From Actinoplanes aureus (lineage in GTDB: Bacteria > Actinomycetota > Actinomycetes > Mycobacteriales > Micromonosporaceae): 64,000 nucleotides of DNA. Position numbers and translations under genes: made by a program. Positions 12,916 through 22,499 of this stretch are shown here, piece by piece. The DNA lies in the NCBI RefSeq assembly GCF_015704865.1, contig NZ_JADQTO010000007.1, positions 248,001 to 312,000 of the forward strand, read 5' to 3'. The notes beneath the pieces are model-generated. The model had not been told where the DNA came from. It was given only the letters and a program-made list of their open reading frames with translations, and ran no database searches. Each line of letters opens with the position of its first letter. Positions within the stretch are counted from its first letter, which is position 1.

Positions 12916-14712
12916 GTGCGGATCCTGCTGCTCGTCTCGGCGTTCAACGGCCTGAGTCAGCGCGTCTGGTGCGCTTTGCGAGAGGCGGGACACGAGGTCG
13001 GAGTGCTGCTGGCTACCAGCGGGCCGGACGTGGTCGACGGTGTGCACGCCGCACAGCCCGATCTCATCCTCTGCCCGTACCTCAAGGAGCGCGTACCGGC
13101 GCAGGTCTGGCAGCGGTGGCGCACGATCATCCTGCACCCCGGTCCGGTCGGTGATCGCGGCCCCTCCTCGCTGGACTGGGCGATCAGCGAGGGGCTGCCG
13201 GCCTGGGGCGTCACCGCCCTGCAGGCGGTGGAGGAGCTGGACGGCGGCCCGATCTGGGCCACCCGGACGTTTCCGCTGCCCGCCGCACCGCCACGCAAGT
13301 CGGCGCTCTACAGCGGGCCGGTCTCGGACGCCGCGCTGGAGTGCGTCTTCGAGGTGGTGGCGAAGGCGGCCGACCCGACGTTCGTCCCGGTCCCGGCGGA
13401 GAACACCCCGACCGAGGCGCCCGGAGCCCGGCCCCGGCCGCTGATGCGGCAGGCCGACCGGGCCTTCGACTGGGCCGAGCCGACCGACGCCATCCTGCGC
13501 CGGATCCGGGCGGCCGACGGGTCACCCGGAGTCCGCACCGAGGTGGCCGGGCTCGCCGTGTACGCGTACGACGCGCATCCGGGACTGGCCCGGGGTGGCC
13601 GGCCGGGCGTGATCCTCGGCCGGCGGCAGGGCGCGGTGCTGGTGTCGACCGGCGACGGCAGCCTCTGGGTCGGGCACCTGCGACCGGCCGCCGAGGACGG
13701 GATCAAGCTGCCGGCCACGACCGTGCTCGGCTCGCTGCTGCGCGGCGTGCCGCACTCGCCGGTGGGACCGGAGATCGACCCGGAGGCGGCGTCGGCGTAC
13801 CGGCAGGTCCGCTACCGGCGTACCGGTGCGGTGGGCTGGCTGCACTTCGACTTCTACAACGGCGCGATGGCGCCCGGTCACTCGCGGCGGCTGCTCGCCG
13901 GGCTGCGGCACGCGACCGCACAGGACACCCGGGTGCTGGTGCTGCGCGGCGGTATCGAGACGTTCAGCAACGGCATCCACCTCAACGCGATCGAGGCGTC
14001 CGGAGATCCGGGCGGAGCGGCCTGGGCCGGCATCCGGGCGATCAACGAGGTGTGCCGGGAGATCATCACCTGCACGCGGCAGCTCGTGGTTGCGGCGTAC
14101 GCGGGCAGCGCCGGTGCCGGCGGTGTGATGCTCGGGCTCGGCGCCGACGTGGTCGCCGCGCGGGACGGCATCGTGCTGAACCCGTATTACGACATCGGCC
14201 TGTTCGGCTCGGAACTGCACACCTTCGCCCTGCCCAGGCGGGTCGGCGCCGACCTGGCGCAGCGGCTGATCGACGATCGGCTGCCGGTGAGCGCGATGCA
14301 GGCGGCACGGATCGGTCTGGTCGACGAGGTCGGGCCGCGGCATCCGGAGGCGTACGCGCAATGGCTCGCCGCCCTGGCCGACCACCACAGCGACGTGCGC
14401 ACCGCGCGCAAGCGACGCGCGGCGAAAGCGAGGCGGCTCGCCGCCGAGCGGATTCCGCTGGAGGTGTACGAGACCCGCGAGCTCGCCGAGATGAGCCGGG
14501 ACATCTTCGCCGACCGCTCCGGTTTCGCCGCCGCCCGCCGCGGTTTCGTCCGCAAGATCCGTCCGGACGGCACGCCGCGCCGCCTGCTGCTGGCCGCGAA
14601 CTCCGGCCCGGCGACCGCGGTCCGGCCCCGGGCCACGAACGCCGGACCGAACGTGGGAGTGACCGCCGAACGGCGACCGACGCTACGCCCGGCAGTCCCG
14701 GTGTCGGTCTGA
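12916..14712 (+). CDS. hypX: HypX/HoxX-like formyltransferase-crotonase fusion
   Basis: The 598-residue protein starts at a GTG five bases after a strong GGGGAGG, in preference to an in-frame ATG 72 bases upstream. Residues 1-295 form a formyltransferase-type region with HPGPVGDRGPSSLDWAI (74-90) typical of formyl-THF-using enzymes. Residues 305-500 form an enoyl-CoA hydratase fold with the oxyanion-hole segments GGIETFSNGIHLN (345-357) and AYAGSAGAGGVML (394-406). This architecture is that of HypX, which turns the formyl group of N10-formyl-THF into CO for [NiFe]-hydrogenase cofactor assembly under aerobic conditions. No hydrogenase or hyp gene is in the window. The cslA start lies three bases after this stop. 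Confidence 0.8.
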   Translation: MRILLLVSAFNGLSQRVWCALREAGHEVGVLLATSGPDVVDGVHAAQPDLILCPYLKERVPAQVWQRWRTIILHPGPVGDRGPSSLDWAISEGLPAWGVTALQAVEELDGGPIWATRTFPLPAAPPRKSALYSGPVSDAALECVFEVVAKAADPTFVPVPAENTPTEAPGARPRPLMRQADRAFDWAEPTDAILRRIRAADGSPGVRTEVAGLAVYAYDAHPGLARGGRPGVILGRRQGAVLVSTGDGSLWVGHLRPAAEDGIKLPATTVLGSLLRGVPHSPVGPEIDPEAASAYRQVRYRRTGAVGWLHFDFYNGAMAPGHSRRLLAGLRHATAQDTRVLVLRGGIETFSNGIHLNAIEASGDPGGAAWAGIRAINEVCREIITCTRQLVVAAYAGSAGAGGVMLGLGADVVAARDGIVLNPYYDIGLFGSELHTFALPRRVGADLAQRLIDDRLPVSAMQAARIGLVDEVGPRHPEAYAQWLAALADHHSDVRTARKRRAAKARRLAAERIPLEVYETRELAEMSRDIFADRSGFAAARRGFVRKIRPDGTPRRLLLAANSGPATAVRPRATNAGPNVGVTAERRPTLRPAVPVSV

Positions 14713-14715
14713 TCG

Positions 14716-16506
14716 ATGAGTGTCCTGCACACCCCGGACTCCGGGGCGACCAAGCCTGTCCACGATCGTTCCGTGCCCGCACAGCGTCCGCCCGTCGGGC
14801 GCGCACCCATGCCTCGCGACCAGCTCGGCAGCACGCTCGTCATGCCGGCACAGTTCGAGTACAGCGCGTACAGCGTGCTGGCCGGGCCGGCCGAGCAGCC
14901 ACCGGACGGCACCTACCAGGTGCGGATGAGAAGACTGGCCCGGCGGCGTCCGATTCGGACACTGCTCGTCACGCTCTTCGCGTTCGCCTTCGAGAGCACC
15001 TTCTTCGGCTGGCTGGTCACCTCGATCGAGCTGCCGGACCAGCGCCTGCACACGATCCAGTACACGGCCACCGTTCTGATGATCGCGGCGACCGCGGCGA
15101 TCGAGCTGTTCCGGCTGGTCAACGTCGTGACGCTGTGCCTCGCCACGCTCTGGGCCCGCGATCCGGTACCGGTCGTGCCGGACACCGGGCTGCGGGTGGC
15201 GTTCCTCACCACGATCGTGCCCGGCAAGGAACCGATCGCGATGGTGGAGAAGACCCTGCGCGCCGCCCGCAAGATCCGGTACGCCGGACGGTACGACGTC
15301 TGGCTGCTCGACGAGGGCGACGACCCGGTGGTCAAGCTGATGTGCCGGCGGCTCGGCGTACGGCACTTCACCCGGTACGGGCGGGACGAGTACAACACCC
15401 CGGCCGGAACGTTCAAGACCAGAACCAAGCACGGCAACTACAACTCCTGGCTCGACACGCACGGCGACGAGTACGACGTGTTCGTCTCGGTCGACCCGGA
15501 CCACGTACCGGCACCCAACTTCTGCGAGCGGCTGCTCGGCTACTTCCGCGACCCGGACGTGGGCTTCGTGGTCGGCCCGCAGATCTACGGGAACTACGAC
15601 AACCCGGTCACCCGCTGGGCCGAGTCCCAGCAGTACCTGTTCCACTCGCTGCTTCAGCGGGCCGGCAACCGGCGCGGCATCGCGATGCTGGTCGGCACCA
15701 ACAACGCGATCCGGATCTCCGCGCTGAGGTCGATCGGCGGCCTCCAGGACTCGATCACCGAGGACATGGCCACCAGCCTCAAGCTGCACGCCGCCCGCAA
15801 CCCGGAGTCCGGCCGCCGGTGGCGCTCGGTCTACACCCCGGACGTGCTGGCGGTCGGCGAGGGGCCGTCCTCCTGGACCGACTACTTCACCCAGCAGCAC
15901 CGCTGGTCCCGGGGCACCGACGAGGTGGTGGTACGCCGCTTCGCCGGGCTGGTCTGGCGACTCGGGCCCGCGCGGGCACTGCACTACGGGCTGCTGATGT
16001 CGTACTACCCGCTCACCGCGCTGGCGTGGCTGCTCGGTGCGGCGAACGCGGCCGGGTTCCTGCTGCTGGGCGCGAAGGGCGTACAGGTGCCGGCGCAGGT
16101 GTGGCTGATGCTCTATGTGGACGCCGCGCTCTTCCAGGTCGTGCTCTACCTCTTCAACCGGCGGCACAACGTCAGCCCGCACGAGGGCTCCGGCTCGTCC
16201 GGGCTCACCGGCATGCTGGCGTCCACTCTGTGCACTCCGATCTACGTGTCGTCGTTCCTCGGCGCGGTGCTGCGCCGCCGCGCCGGGTTCGTGGTCACGC
16301 CGAAGGGCGACTCGACCAGCCCGGACCGGCTCGCCACGTTCGCGCCCGGCCTGCGCTGGGCCGTGCTCTACGCCGCGATGCTGGCTGTCGCGCCGTTCAT
16401 CGGCCACGTCGACGCCGCCATGTACGCCTGGCCCGCACTGAACCTCGTCATCTGTCTCGCCCCGGTCGTCCTCTGGCTGACCCGTCGAAAGGAGCCGCCC
16501 GCATGA
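14716..16506 (+). CDS. cslA: CslA-like processive glycosyltransferase (cellulose synthase-like)
   Basis: This 596-residue membrane GT2 enzyme has a cytoplasmic N-terminus, two membrane helices (about 82-103 and 117-145), a GT-A domain and three to four C-terminal helices. All processive beta-glycan synthase signatures are present: a first Asp in DEGDD (199-203), DPD (260-262), TED (348-350) and QQHRW (393-397). A PilZ domain is absent. The order cslA, galactose-oxidase-like gene, GH6 gene matches the Streptomyces cslA-glxA-cslZ locus that deposits a beta-glycan at hyphal tips. The sugar (glucose or GlcNAc) cannot be read from sequence. The stop overlaps the glxA ATG. Confidence 0.9.
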   Translation: MSVLHTPDSGATKPVHDRSVPAQRPPVGRAPMPRDQLGSTLVMPAQFEYSAYSVLAGPAEQPPDGTYQVRMRRLARRRPIRTLLVTLFAFAFESTFFGWLVTSIELPDQRLHTIQYTATVLMIAATAAIELFRLVNVVTLCLATLWARDPVPVVPDTGLRVAFLTTIVPGKEPIAMVEKTLRAARKIRYAGRYDVWLLDEGDDPVVKLMCRRLGVRHFTRYGRDEYNTPAGTFKTRTKHGNYNSWLDTHGDEYDVFVSVDPDHVPAPNFCERLLGYFRDPDVGFVVGPQIYGNYDNPVTRWAESQQYLFHSLLQRAGNRRGIAMLVGTNNAIRISALRSIGGLQDSITEDMATSLKLHAARNPESGRRWRSVYTPDVLAVGEGPSSWTDYFTQQHRWSRGTDEVVVRRFAGLVWRLGPARALHYGLLMSYYPLTALAWLLGAANAAGFLLLGAKGVQVPAQVWLMLYVDAALFQVVLYLFNRRHNVSPHEGSGSSGLTGMLASTLCTPIYVSSFLGAVLRRRAGFVVTPKGDSTSPDRLATFAPGLRWAVLYAAMLAVAPFIGHVDAAMYAWPALNLVICLAPVVLWLTRRKEPPA

Positions 16507-18452
16507 AGCCCCGCTCGCGTCCCACCCTCGCCCGCCGGCTGGTGAGCGGTCTGGCCACGCTGGTGGTGCTGGCCGGCGTGGCGGTCGCCAACCGCCCGAT
16601 GGTCGCGGTCGGCGCGGAGGCGCTGCACACCTACCAGATCAATCGGGAGTCCTACAAGAAGAAGTACGGCCACTGGGCCCGGCTGCCGGTGCCGCGCGGC
16701 TACCGGGTCAACGCCATCCACGCCGCGCTGCTGCACACCGGCAAGGTGCTGATCATCGCGGGCAGCGGCAACGACCGGGACGCCTTCGAGGAGAAGTCCT
16801 TCCGGACCGTGCTCTACGACCCGCGTACCGAGAAGTTCACCGAGGTTTCGACCCCGACGGACGTGTTCTGCGCCGGGCACACCTTCCTGCCCGACGGAAA
16901 TCTGCTGGTGGCGGGCGGCACCAAGTCGTACGAGGTGCTGGAGAAGGACGTCGAGCACGCGGCCGGCGCCATGAAGATCAAGAACGAGTCGCCGGACCAC
17001 GGCGACCGGGTCCTCGAGAAGGGCACCCGGCTGCTCTCCGCCACCGGAGAGGCCTACCTGACCAGGACCAGGGTGACCGTCAAGGCGGCCAAGAAGATCA
17101 CCCACGGCAAGCGCACCATGGTGCACGCCGGCGAGGTGGAGGTCTGGGTGGACGCCGCGCGCAAGGGCGACGGCCCGGTGGTCCGGGAGCCGGCCCAGTA
17201 CACGATCGACGGGCTGACCGGCGACGACGCCCGCAACCTGTACGGCGTCGCTGACAAGATCACCCGCGAGAAGCAGGAGTACGGCGGCGACAAGACCTCG
17301 TACGAGTTCGACCCGGTCGCCGAGCGGTACGTGCGCACCGGGAACCTGCGCGACCACCGCTGGTACCCGACCCTGATCGGGCTGACCAACGGTGACGTCC
17401 TCGCCGTCTCCGGCCTGGACCAGTTCGGCCGGGTCCTGCCCGGACGCAACGAGCGCTACCTGCCGGACCAGCGGCGATGGGTGCGCGCGCCGGAGCTGAA
17501 GCGCTACTTCCCCACCTATCCGAGCCTGCACATGATGGCCGACGGGCGGGTCTTCTACTCCGGCTCGAACGCCGGCTACGGCTCCGACACCGAGGGGCGC
17601 GCACCGGGCATCTGGGACGTCCGGCGGAACAGGTTCCACACCGTGCCGGGCCTGCGTGACCCCCGGATGACCGAGACCAGTTCCTCGCTGCTGCTGCCGC
17701 CGGCCCAGGACCAGAAGGTGATGCTCCTCGGCGGCGGTGAGATCGGTGAGTCGCCGATCTCCACGGCCCGGACCGACATCATCGACCTGGACGAGACGGC
17801 CCCGCGGTACCGGCCCGGACCGGACCTGCCCCGGCCGGCCCGCTATCTCTCCACAGTGGTGCTGCCGGACGACACGGTCCTCACCACGGGCGGCTCGTCC
17901 GGCTACCGCGGCGGGCCGTATCGCGGTAAACCGCGCAGCGACCTGTTCAACTCACAGATCTACCGGCCGGACCGGAACGCCTTCGCCACCGCCGCCGAGT
18001 CGACCGTCGGCCGCAACTACCACTCCGAGGCGATCCTGCTCCCCGACGGACGGGTGATCACCCTCGGCGGCGATCCGCTCTACGACGAGACCGGCAAGAC
18101 CGCGGGAACGTTCGAGCAGCGGATCGAGGTGTTCAGCCCGCCCTATCTGTTCCGCGGCAAACGACCCGAGATCACCGGTGGGCCGGCCGAGATCGAGCGG
18201 GGCGGGACCGCCCGGTTCACCACGCCGGACGCCGGGTGGATCGCCTCGGCCCGGCTGCTGCGGCCCAGCTCGGTCACCCACGTCACCGACACCGACCAGC
18301 GGTCCGTGGCCCTCGACGTGACGGCCACCGCGGGCGGCGTGGAGGTCACCGTGCCCGAGCCGGCCGGACTGGTGCCGTCCGGCTGGTACATGCTCTTCCT
18401 CGTCGACGAACGGGGCGTACCGTCCGTCGCCCGGTGGGTCCGGGTGCGCTGA
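16503..18452 (+). CDS. glxA: GlxA-like mononuclear copper-radical oxidase
   Basis: The same frame is open for a further 3 kb upstream, but that stretch is antiparallel noise over hypX and cslA. The ATG at 16503 overlaps the cslA stop and gives a 649-residue protein with an N-terminal signal anchor (about 11-38), a kelch-type propeller and a C-terminal DUF1929-like Ig domain (about 555-649). Likely copper-radical residues are Cys123 (VFCAGH), Tyr288 in RWYP, the YH pair 506-507 in RNYHSEA, and His593 in THVTDTDQR; Trp287 may stack on the centre. The enzyme acts outside the membrane and needs copper. In Streptomyces GlxA works with CslA in glycan deposition. Assignment of the cross-linked Tyr is by motif only. 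Confidence 0.9.
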   Translation: MKPRSRPTLARRLVSGLATLVVLAGVAVANRPMVAVGAEALHTYQINRESYKKKYGHWARLPVPRGYRVNAIHAALLHTGKVLIIAGSGNDRDAFEEKSFRTVLYDPRTEKFTEVSTPTDVFCAGHTFLPDGNLLVAGGTKSYEVLEKDVEHAAGAMKIKNESPDHGDRVLEKGTRLLSATGEAYLTRTRVTVKAAKKITHGKRTMVHAGEVEVWVDAARKGDGPVVREPAQYTIDGLTGDDARNLYGVADKITREKQEYGGDKTSYEFDPVAERYVRTGNLRDHRWYPTLIGLTNGDVLAVSGLDQFGRVLPGRNERYLPDQRRWVRAPELKRYFPTYPSLHMMADGRVFYSGSNAGYGSDTEGRAPGIWDVRRNRFHTVPGLRDPRMTETSSSLLLPPAQDQKVMLLGGGEIGESPISTARTDIIDLDETAPRYRPGPDLPRPARYLSTVVLPDDTVLTTGGSSGYRGGPYRGKPRSDLFNSQIYRPDRNAFATAAESTVGRNYHSEAILLPDGRVITLGGDPLYDETGKTAGTFEQRIEVFSPPYLFRGKRPEITGGPAEIERGGTARFTTPDAGWIASARLLRPSSVTHVTDTDQRSVALDVTATAGGVEVTVPEPAGLVPSGWYMLFLVDERGVPSVARWVRVR

Positions 18453-18456
18453 AACC

Positions 18457-19458
18457 ATGGCTCGCCGCACGTTGGCGCTGCTCGCCGCCCTCCTCGTGGT
18501 GGCGGCGGGCGGCGTGCTTCGGGCCGAGCGGGAACCGGCACCGGCGATCCGGACTCCGGAGACGGCCGGCGTCGCGTACCCCGGTCTCTATGTCGACCCG
18601 AACGGCGCCGCCGCCGCGCACGTGCGTGCGTTGGAACGGGCCGGGCGCCGGGCCGAAGCGGCGATCCTGCGGCGCATCTCCGACCGGCCGGCCGCCACCT
18701 GGTTCACCGACGCCGCGCCGGGCTTCGCCGACCGGGCCCGGCGGCTGGTCACCGCCGCGAGCCTGGCCCGCCGGGTGCCGGTGCTCGCGCTCTACAACAT
18801 CCCGCACCGGGACTGCGGCAGTCACTCCAAGGGCGGGGCCGTGAACGCGCAGGCGTACCGTGCCTGGATTTCGGCCCTGGCCACGGCCATGCGCGGGCAT
18901 CGCGCACTGGTGATCCTCGAACCGGACGCGGTCGCGCAGGCCGCGCACGGCGGCTGTCTGAGCGCGCGGGCCGCCGCGCGGCGCTACGCGGTGCTCTCCG
19001 CCGCGGTGACCATCCTGGCGGCGGTTCCCGGAGTGTCGGTCTACCTGGACGCCGGCAACCCCATCTGGGTCCCGGCGGCACGAATGGCGCCGGCACTGCG
19101 CCTGTCCGGCGTCGGCCGGGCGCGCGGCTTCGCGCTCAACGTCGCCAACTTCGAGACCACCCCCGACAATCTGAGGTACGGGACGCTGCTGTCCCGCCTG
19201 CTCGCCGGACGCCACTTCGTCGTCGACACCAGCCGCAACGGCAACGGCCCGGCCCGCCGGGGAGCCGGCGACCGGCACTGGTGCAACCCACCCGGACGCC
19301 GGCTCGGGGTCCCGCCGACGCTGCGGACCGGGCATCCGCTCGCGGACGCGTACCTCTGGGTGAAACGCCCCGGTGAATCGGACGGGCCCTGCGGCCGCGG
19401 GGCCCCGCCCGCAGGTCAGTGGTACCCAGCCTATGCGCGGAGCCTCGCTGCGTCATGA
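18457..19458 (+). CDS. GH6 family endoglucanase (CslZ-like)
   Basis: This 333-residue exported protein has an N-terminal hydrophobic segment (4-21) and a glycoside hydrolase family 6 domain. Motifs include NIPHRDCG with Asp119, VILEPDAVAQ with Asp157 (the likely acid), and WVKRPGESDGPC toward the C-terminus. GH6 enzymes cleave beta-1,4-glucan with inversion. It begins four bases after glxA and is the third member of the tip-glycan operon, where it probably trims or releases the polymer. A short stretch follows before ppc without an obvious strong terminator. Confidence 0.88.
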   Translation: MARRTLALLAALLVVAAGGVLRAEREPAPAIRTPETAGVAYPGLYVDPNGAAAAHVRALERAGRRAEAAILRRISDRPAATWFTDAAPGFADRARRLVTAASLARRVPVLALYNIPHRDCGSHSKGGAVNAQAYRAWISALATAMRGHRALVILEPDAVAQAAHGGCLSARAAARRYAVLSAAVTILAAVPGVSVYLDAGNPIWVPAARMAPALRLSGVGRARGFALNVANFETTPDNLRYGTLLSRLLAGRHFVVDTSRNGNGPARRGAGDRHWCNPPGRRLGVPPTLRTGHPLADAYLWVKRPGESDGPCGRGAPPAGQWYPAYARSLAAS

Positions 19459-19558
19459 GACTCTTGACTCAATTCACCCCTTGACCGGGGTCCGCCGATA
19501 ACATCGGCGAAGTCGGGACAGCGCCGTCCTGGAGCCATCCGAGCTAAGGAGCGCCCCG

Positions 19559-22354
19559 ATGACCGACCAGCCTGCCCACCTGGACCGAGAGGGTTCGGAC
19601 GCGGCGTTACGTGCCGACATCCGCCGGATCGGCACGCTGCTCGGCCAGACCCTCGCCCGGCAGGAAGGCCGGCCGCTGCTGGACTTGGTCGAGGAGATCC
19701 GCGCGCTGGTCCGGCAGGACGCCCCGGCCGCCGCCGACCGCCTCTCCGCCATGGACATCGCCACCGGCACCAAGCTGGCCCGCGCCTTCTCCACCTACTT
19801 CCACCTGGCCAACATCACCGAGCAGGTGCACCGGGCCCGGGACCTGCGTCGCCGCCGCGCCAAGGACGGCGGCTGGCTGGACCAGGCGGCCACCCGGATC
19901 GCCGACAAGGGCGTGCCGGCCGACGAGATCGCCGCCGCGGCCCGCCGGCTCGCGGTCCGCCCGGTCTTCACCGCGCACCCCACCGAGGCGGCCCGCCGCT
20001 CGATCCTGTCGAAGCTGCGCCAGGTCGCCGACTCGCTGGACGCCGAGTCGGCCGCCGCTGCCCTGTACGGCGACACCGACACCACCGCCTCCACCAAGCG
20101 GTTCGCCGAGCTGATCGACCTGCTCTGGCAGACCGACGAGCTGCGCCTGGACCGGCCGGACCCGACCGACGAGGCCCGCAACGCCGTCTACTACCTCAAG
20201 GACCTGTACGCCGAGGCCGCACCGCAGGTCCTCGACGACCTGGCCGAGACGCTGCGCCGGCTCGGCGTGGAGACCGCCCCGACCTCCCGGCCGCTCACCT
20301 TCGGCACGTGGATCGGCGGCGACCGGGACGGCAACCCGTTCGTCACCCCGGCGGTCACCCGCGACGTCCTGCTGATCCAGCATGAGCACGGCATCCAGGC
20401 CACCGAGAGGGCCATGGACAAGCTGATCGACGAGCTGTCGGTGTCCCGGCGGCTGCGCGGCGTCTCCCTGGACCTGTCCGCCAGCCTGGCCCAGGACCTG
20501 GACAACCTGCCGGACATCGCGGACCGGTTCCGCCGGGTCAACGCCGAGGAGCCGTACCGGCTGAAGGTCCGGGCCATCAAGGCCAAGCTGTCCGGGACCC
20601 GGGCCCGCCTGAAGAACGGCACCCCGCACGTGCCCGGCCGCGACTACCTGGGCAGCGACGAGCTGATCTCCGACCTGGAGCTGATGCGGGCGTCGCTGGC
20701 CCGCAACTCCGGCCAGCTGCCGGCCATCGGCATCGTCTCCACCGCGATCCGCCAGGCGTCGGCGTTCGGCCTGCAGCTCGCCACCCTCGACGTACGCGAG
20801 CACGCCGAGAAGCACCACGAGGTGCTCCAGCAGATGTACACCCAGGTCGGCGAGGTGGACGACTACGCCACCCTGGACCGGCCGGACCGGACCAAGCTGC
20901 TCGCCACCGAGCTCACCGGGCGGCGGCCGCTCTCCAGCGCGGACACCCCCCTCACCGACTCGGCCCGCAAGACGTTCGACGTGTTCAACACGATCCGCGA
21001 GGCGCAGGACAGCTTCGGGCCGGACGTCATCGAGACGTACATCATCTCGATGACCCTCGGCGTGGACGACGTGCTCGCGGCGGCTGTGCTGGCCCGCGAG
21101 GCCGGGCTGATCGACATTCACACCGGCCGCGCCCGGGTCAACATCGTGCCGCTGCTGGAGACGCCGGCCGAGCTCGACGCCGGTGGCGATCTGCTGGACG
21201 AGATGCTGTCGCTGCCCGCCTACCGCGAGATCGTGCGCGCCCGCGGTGACGTGCAGGAGGTCATGCTCGGCTACTCGGACTCCAACAAGGAGGCCGGCAT
21301 CACCACCAGCCAGTGGCGGATCCACAAGGCGCAGCGGTCGCTGCGTGACGTGGCCGCCCGGCACGGGGTCCGGCTGCGGTTGTTCCACGGCCGGGGCGGC
21401 ACGGTCGGCCGTGGTGGCGGGCCCACGCACGAGGCGATCCTGGCCCAGCCGTACGGGACGCTGGACGGGGCCATCAAGGTCACCGAGCAGGGCGAGGTCA
21501 TCTCCGACAAGTACACGGTGCCCGCGCTGGCCCGGGAGAACCTGGAACTGACCGTGGCGGCGGTGCTCCAGGCCACCCTGCTGCACACCAGCATCCAGGC
21601 GGACCCGGTACGCCTGAAGGTCTGGGACGCCACCATGGACACCGCCTCCGACGCGGCGTTCAGCCAGTACCGCACGCTGGTCGAGGACCCGGATCTGGCC
21701 GCGTACTTCTGGGCGGTCACCCCGACCGAGCTGCTCGGCGCGCTGAACATCGGCTCCCGCCCGGCGAAGCGCCCCAACGCGGACGCCGGCCTGGGCGGCC
21801 TGCGTGCCATCCCGTGGGTGTTCGGCTGGACCCAGACCCGGCAGATCGTGCCCGGCTGGTTCGGCGTCGGCACCGGCCTGGCCGCGGCCCGGGCCGCCGG
21901 ACTCAGCGACGTCCTCGACGAGATGCACGACAACTGGCAGTTCTTCCGCACGTTCCTGTCGAACGTCGAGATGATGCTGGCCAAGACCGACCTGTCGATC
22001 GCCCGCCGCTACGTGGAGACGCTGGTGCCGGAGGACCTCCGGCCGATCTTCACGAAGATCGAGCGGGAGTACGAGCTGACCGTCCAGGAGGTCCTGGCGA
22101 TCACCGGCGGTTCCGAGCTGCTCTCCTCGCAGCCGGAGCTCTCGCGCACCCTCAGCGTTCGCGACACCTATCTGGAGCCGCTGCACCACCTCCAGGTGGC
22201 ACTGCTGCGCCAGTACCGCGAGCTGAACGAGGCCAGCCGCCAGATGCCGACGGCACCGGGCGCCCGGCGCGGCCCGTCGGATTCGACGGCCTTGGAGCGC
22301 GCGCTGCTCACCACGGTCAACGGCATCGCCGCCGGCATGCGCAACACCGGCTAA
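19559..22354 (+). CDS. ppc: Phosphoenolpyruvate carboxylase
   Basis: The 931-residue protein is full length. It contains VFTAHPTEAARR with the catalytic His140, GGDRDGNPFV, the MLGYSDSNKEAGITTSQW loop and FHGRGGTVGRGGGPTHEAILAQ, and ends at the conserved C-terminal NG-type segment. It adds bicarbonate to PEP to form oxaloacetate, refilling the TCA cycle. The ATG follows AAGGAG with good spacing. Codon 17 is a TTA, the rare leucine codon that depends on the bldA-type tRNA in streptomycetes. Downstream lie two hairpin repeats that could act as its terminator. Confidence 0.97.
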   Translation: MTDQPAHLDREGSDAALRADIRRIGTLLGQTLARQEGRPLLDLVEEIRALVRQDAPAAADRLSAMDIATGTKLARAFSTYFHLANITEQVHRARDLRRRRAKDGGWLDQAATRIADKGVPADEIAAAARRLAVRPVFTAHPTEAARRSILSKLRQVADSLDAESAAAALYGDTDTTASTKRFAELIDLLWQTDELRLDRPDPTDEARNAVYYLKDLYAEAAPQVLDDLAETLRRLGVETAPTSRPLTFGTWIGGDRDGNPFVTPAVTRDVLLIQHEHGIQATERAMDKLIDELSVSRRLRGVSLDLSASLAQDLDNLPDIADRFRRVNAEEPYRLKVRAIKAKLSGTRARLKNGTPHVPGRDYLGSDELISDLELMRASLARNSGQLPAIGIVSTAIRQASAFGLQLATLDVREHAEKHHEVLQQMYTQVGEVDDYATLDRPDRTKLLATELTGRRPLSSADTPLTDSARKTFDVFNTIREAQDSFGPDVIETYIISMTLGVDDVLAAAVLAREAGLIDIHTGRARVNIVPLLETPAELDAGGDLLDEMLSLPAYREIVRARGDVQEVMLGYSDSNKEAGITTSQWRIHKAQRSLRDVAARHGVRLRLFHGRGGTVGRGGGPTHEAILAQPYGTLDGAIKVTEQGEVISDKYTVPALARENLELTVAAVLQATLLHTSIQADPVRLKVWDATMDTASDAAFSQYRTLVEDPDLAAYFWAVTPTELLGALNIGSRPAKRPNADAGLGGLRAIPWVFGWTQTRQIVPGWFGVGTGLAAARAAGLSDVLDEMHDNWQFFRTFLSNVEMMLAKTDLSIARRYVETLVPEDLRPIFTKIEREYELTVQEVLAITGGSELLSSQPELSRTLSVRDTYLEPLHHLQVALLRQYRELNEASRQMPTAPGARRGPSDSTALERALLTTVNGIAAGMRNTG

Positions 22355-22357
22355 ACA

Positions 22358-22408
22358 GCCCAACCCCACCGCTGCCTCAGCGGGCACGAGACAGCGCTCG
22401 CGTTGGGC
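22358..22408. repeat. 51-bp hairpin element, copy 1
   Basis: The element is a 17-bp arm (22358-22374), a 17-nt loop, and a 17-bp arm (22392-22408). The arms begin GCCCAAC and end GTTGGGC, with three mismatches between them. It starts four bases after the ppc stop. Its right arm forms a perfect 21-bp inverted repeat (22391-22411 with 22413-22433) with the left arm of copy 2, so two alternative folds are possible. Confidence 0.8.
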
Positions 22409-22415
22409 CCCCGGG

Positions 22416-22466
22416 GCCCAACGCGAGCGCTGTTTCAGGGGGAGCGGGACAGCACTGGGGTTGGGC
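22416..22466. repeat. 51-bp hairpin element, copy 2
   Basis: Same architecture: arm 22416-22432, 17-nt loop, arm 22450-22466. The flanking GCCCAAC and GTTGGGC and the GCTG/CAGC inner ends are conserved, while the centre of the stem differs between the two arms. It is followed within four bases by a paired DnaA-box-like site. Confidence 0.8.
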
Positions 22467-22469
22467 CGT

Positions 22470-22498
22470 TTGTCCACAGGCGTAGCGGGTTGTCCACA
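22470..22498 (+). promoter_or_regulatory. Pair of DnaA-box-like sites
   Basis: TTGTCCACA occurs at 22470-22478 and again at 22490-22498, both on the plus strand, 20 bp apart. This nonamer equals the high-GC actinobacterial DnaA box as I know it. No dnaA or dnaN is nearby, so this is not the chromosome origin. Confidence 0.5.
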
Positions 22499-22499
22499 G

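Noticed and set aside
13341-16502. Open frame running more than 3 kb ahead of glxA in the same frame
   Set aside because: It overlaps hypX and cslA, which have full sets of family motifs; the translation is Arg/Gly/Pro-rich shadow sequence. Only the part from 16503 is a gene.
19607-22477. 956-codon open frame antisense to ppc
   Set aside because: It is the reverse shadow of a highly GC-biased gene; ppc shows all catalytic motifs and the antisense product shows none.
22470-22498. Chromosome origin at the DnaA-box pair
   Set aside because: Only two boxes, no dnaA or dnaN, no AT-rich unwinding region.
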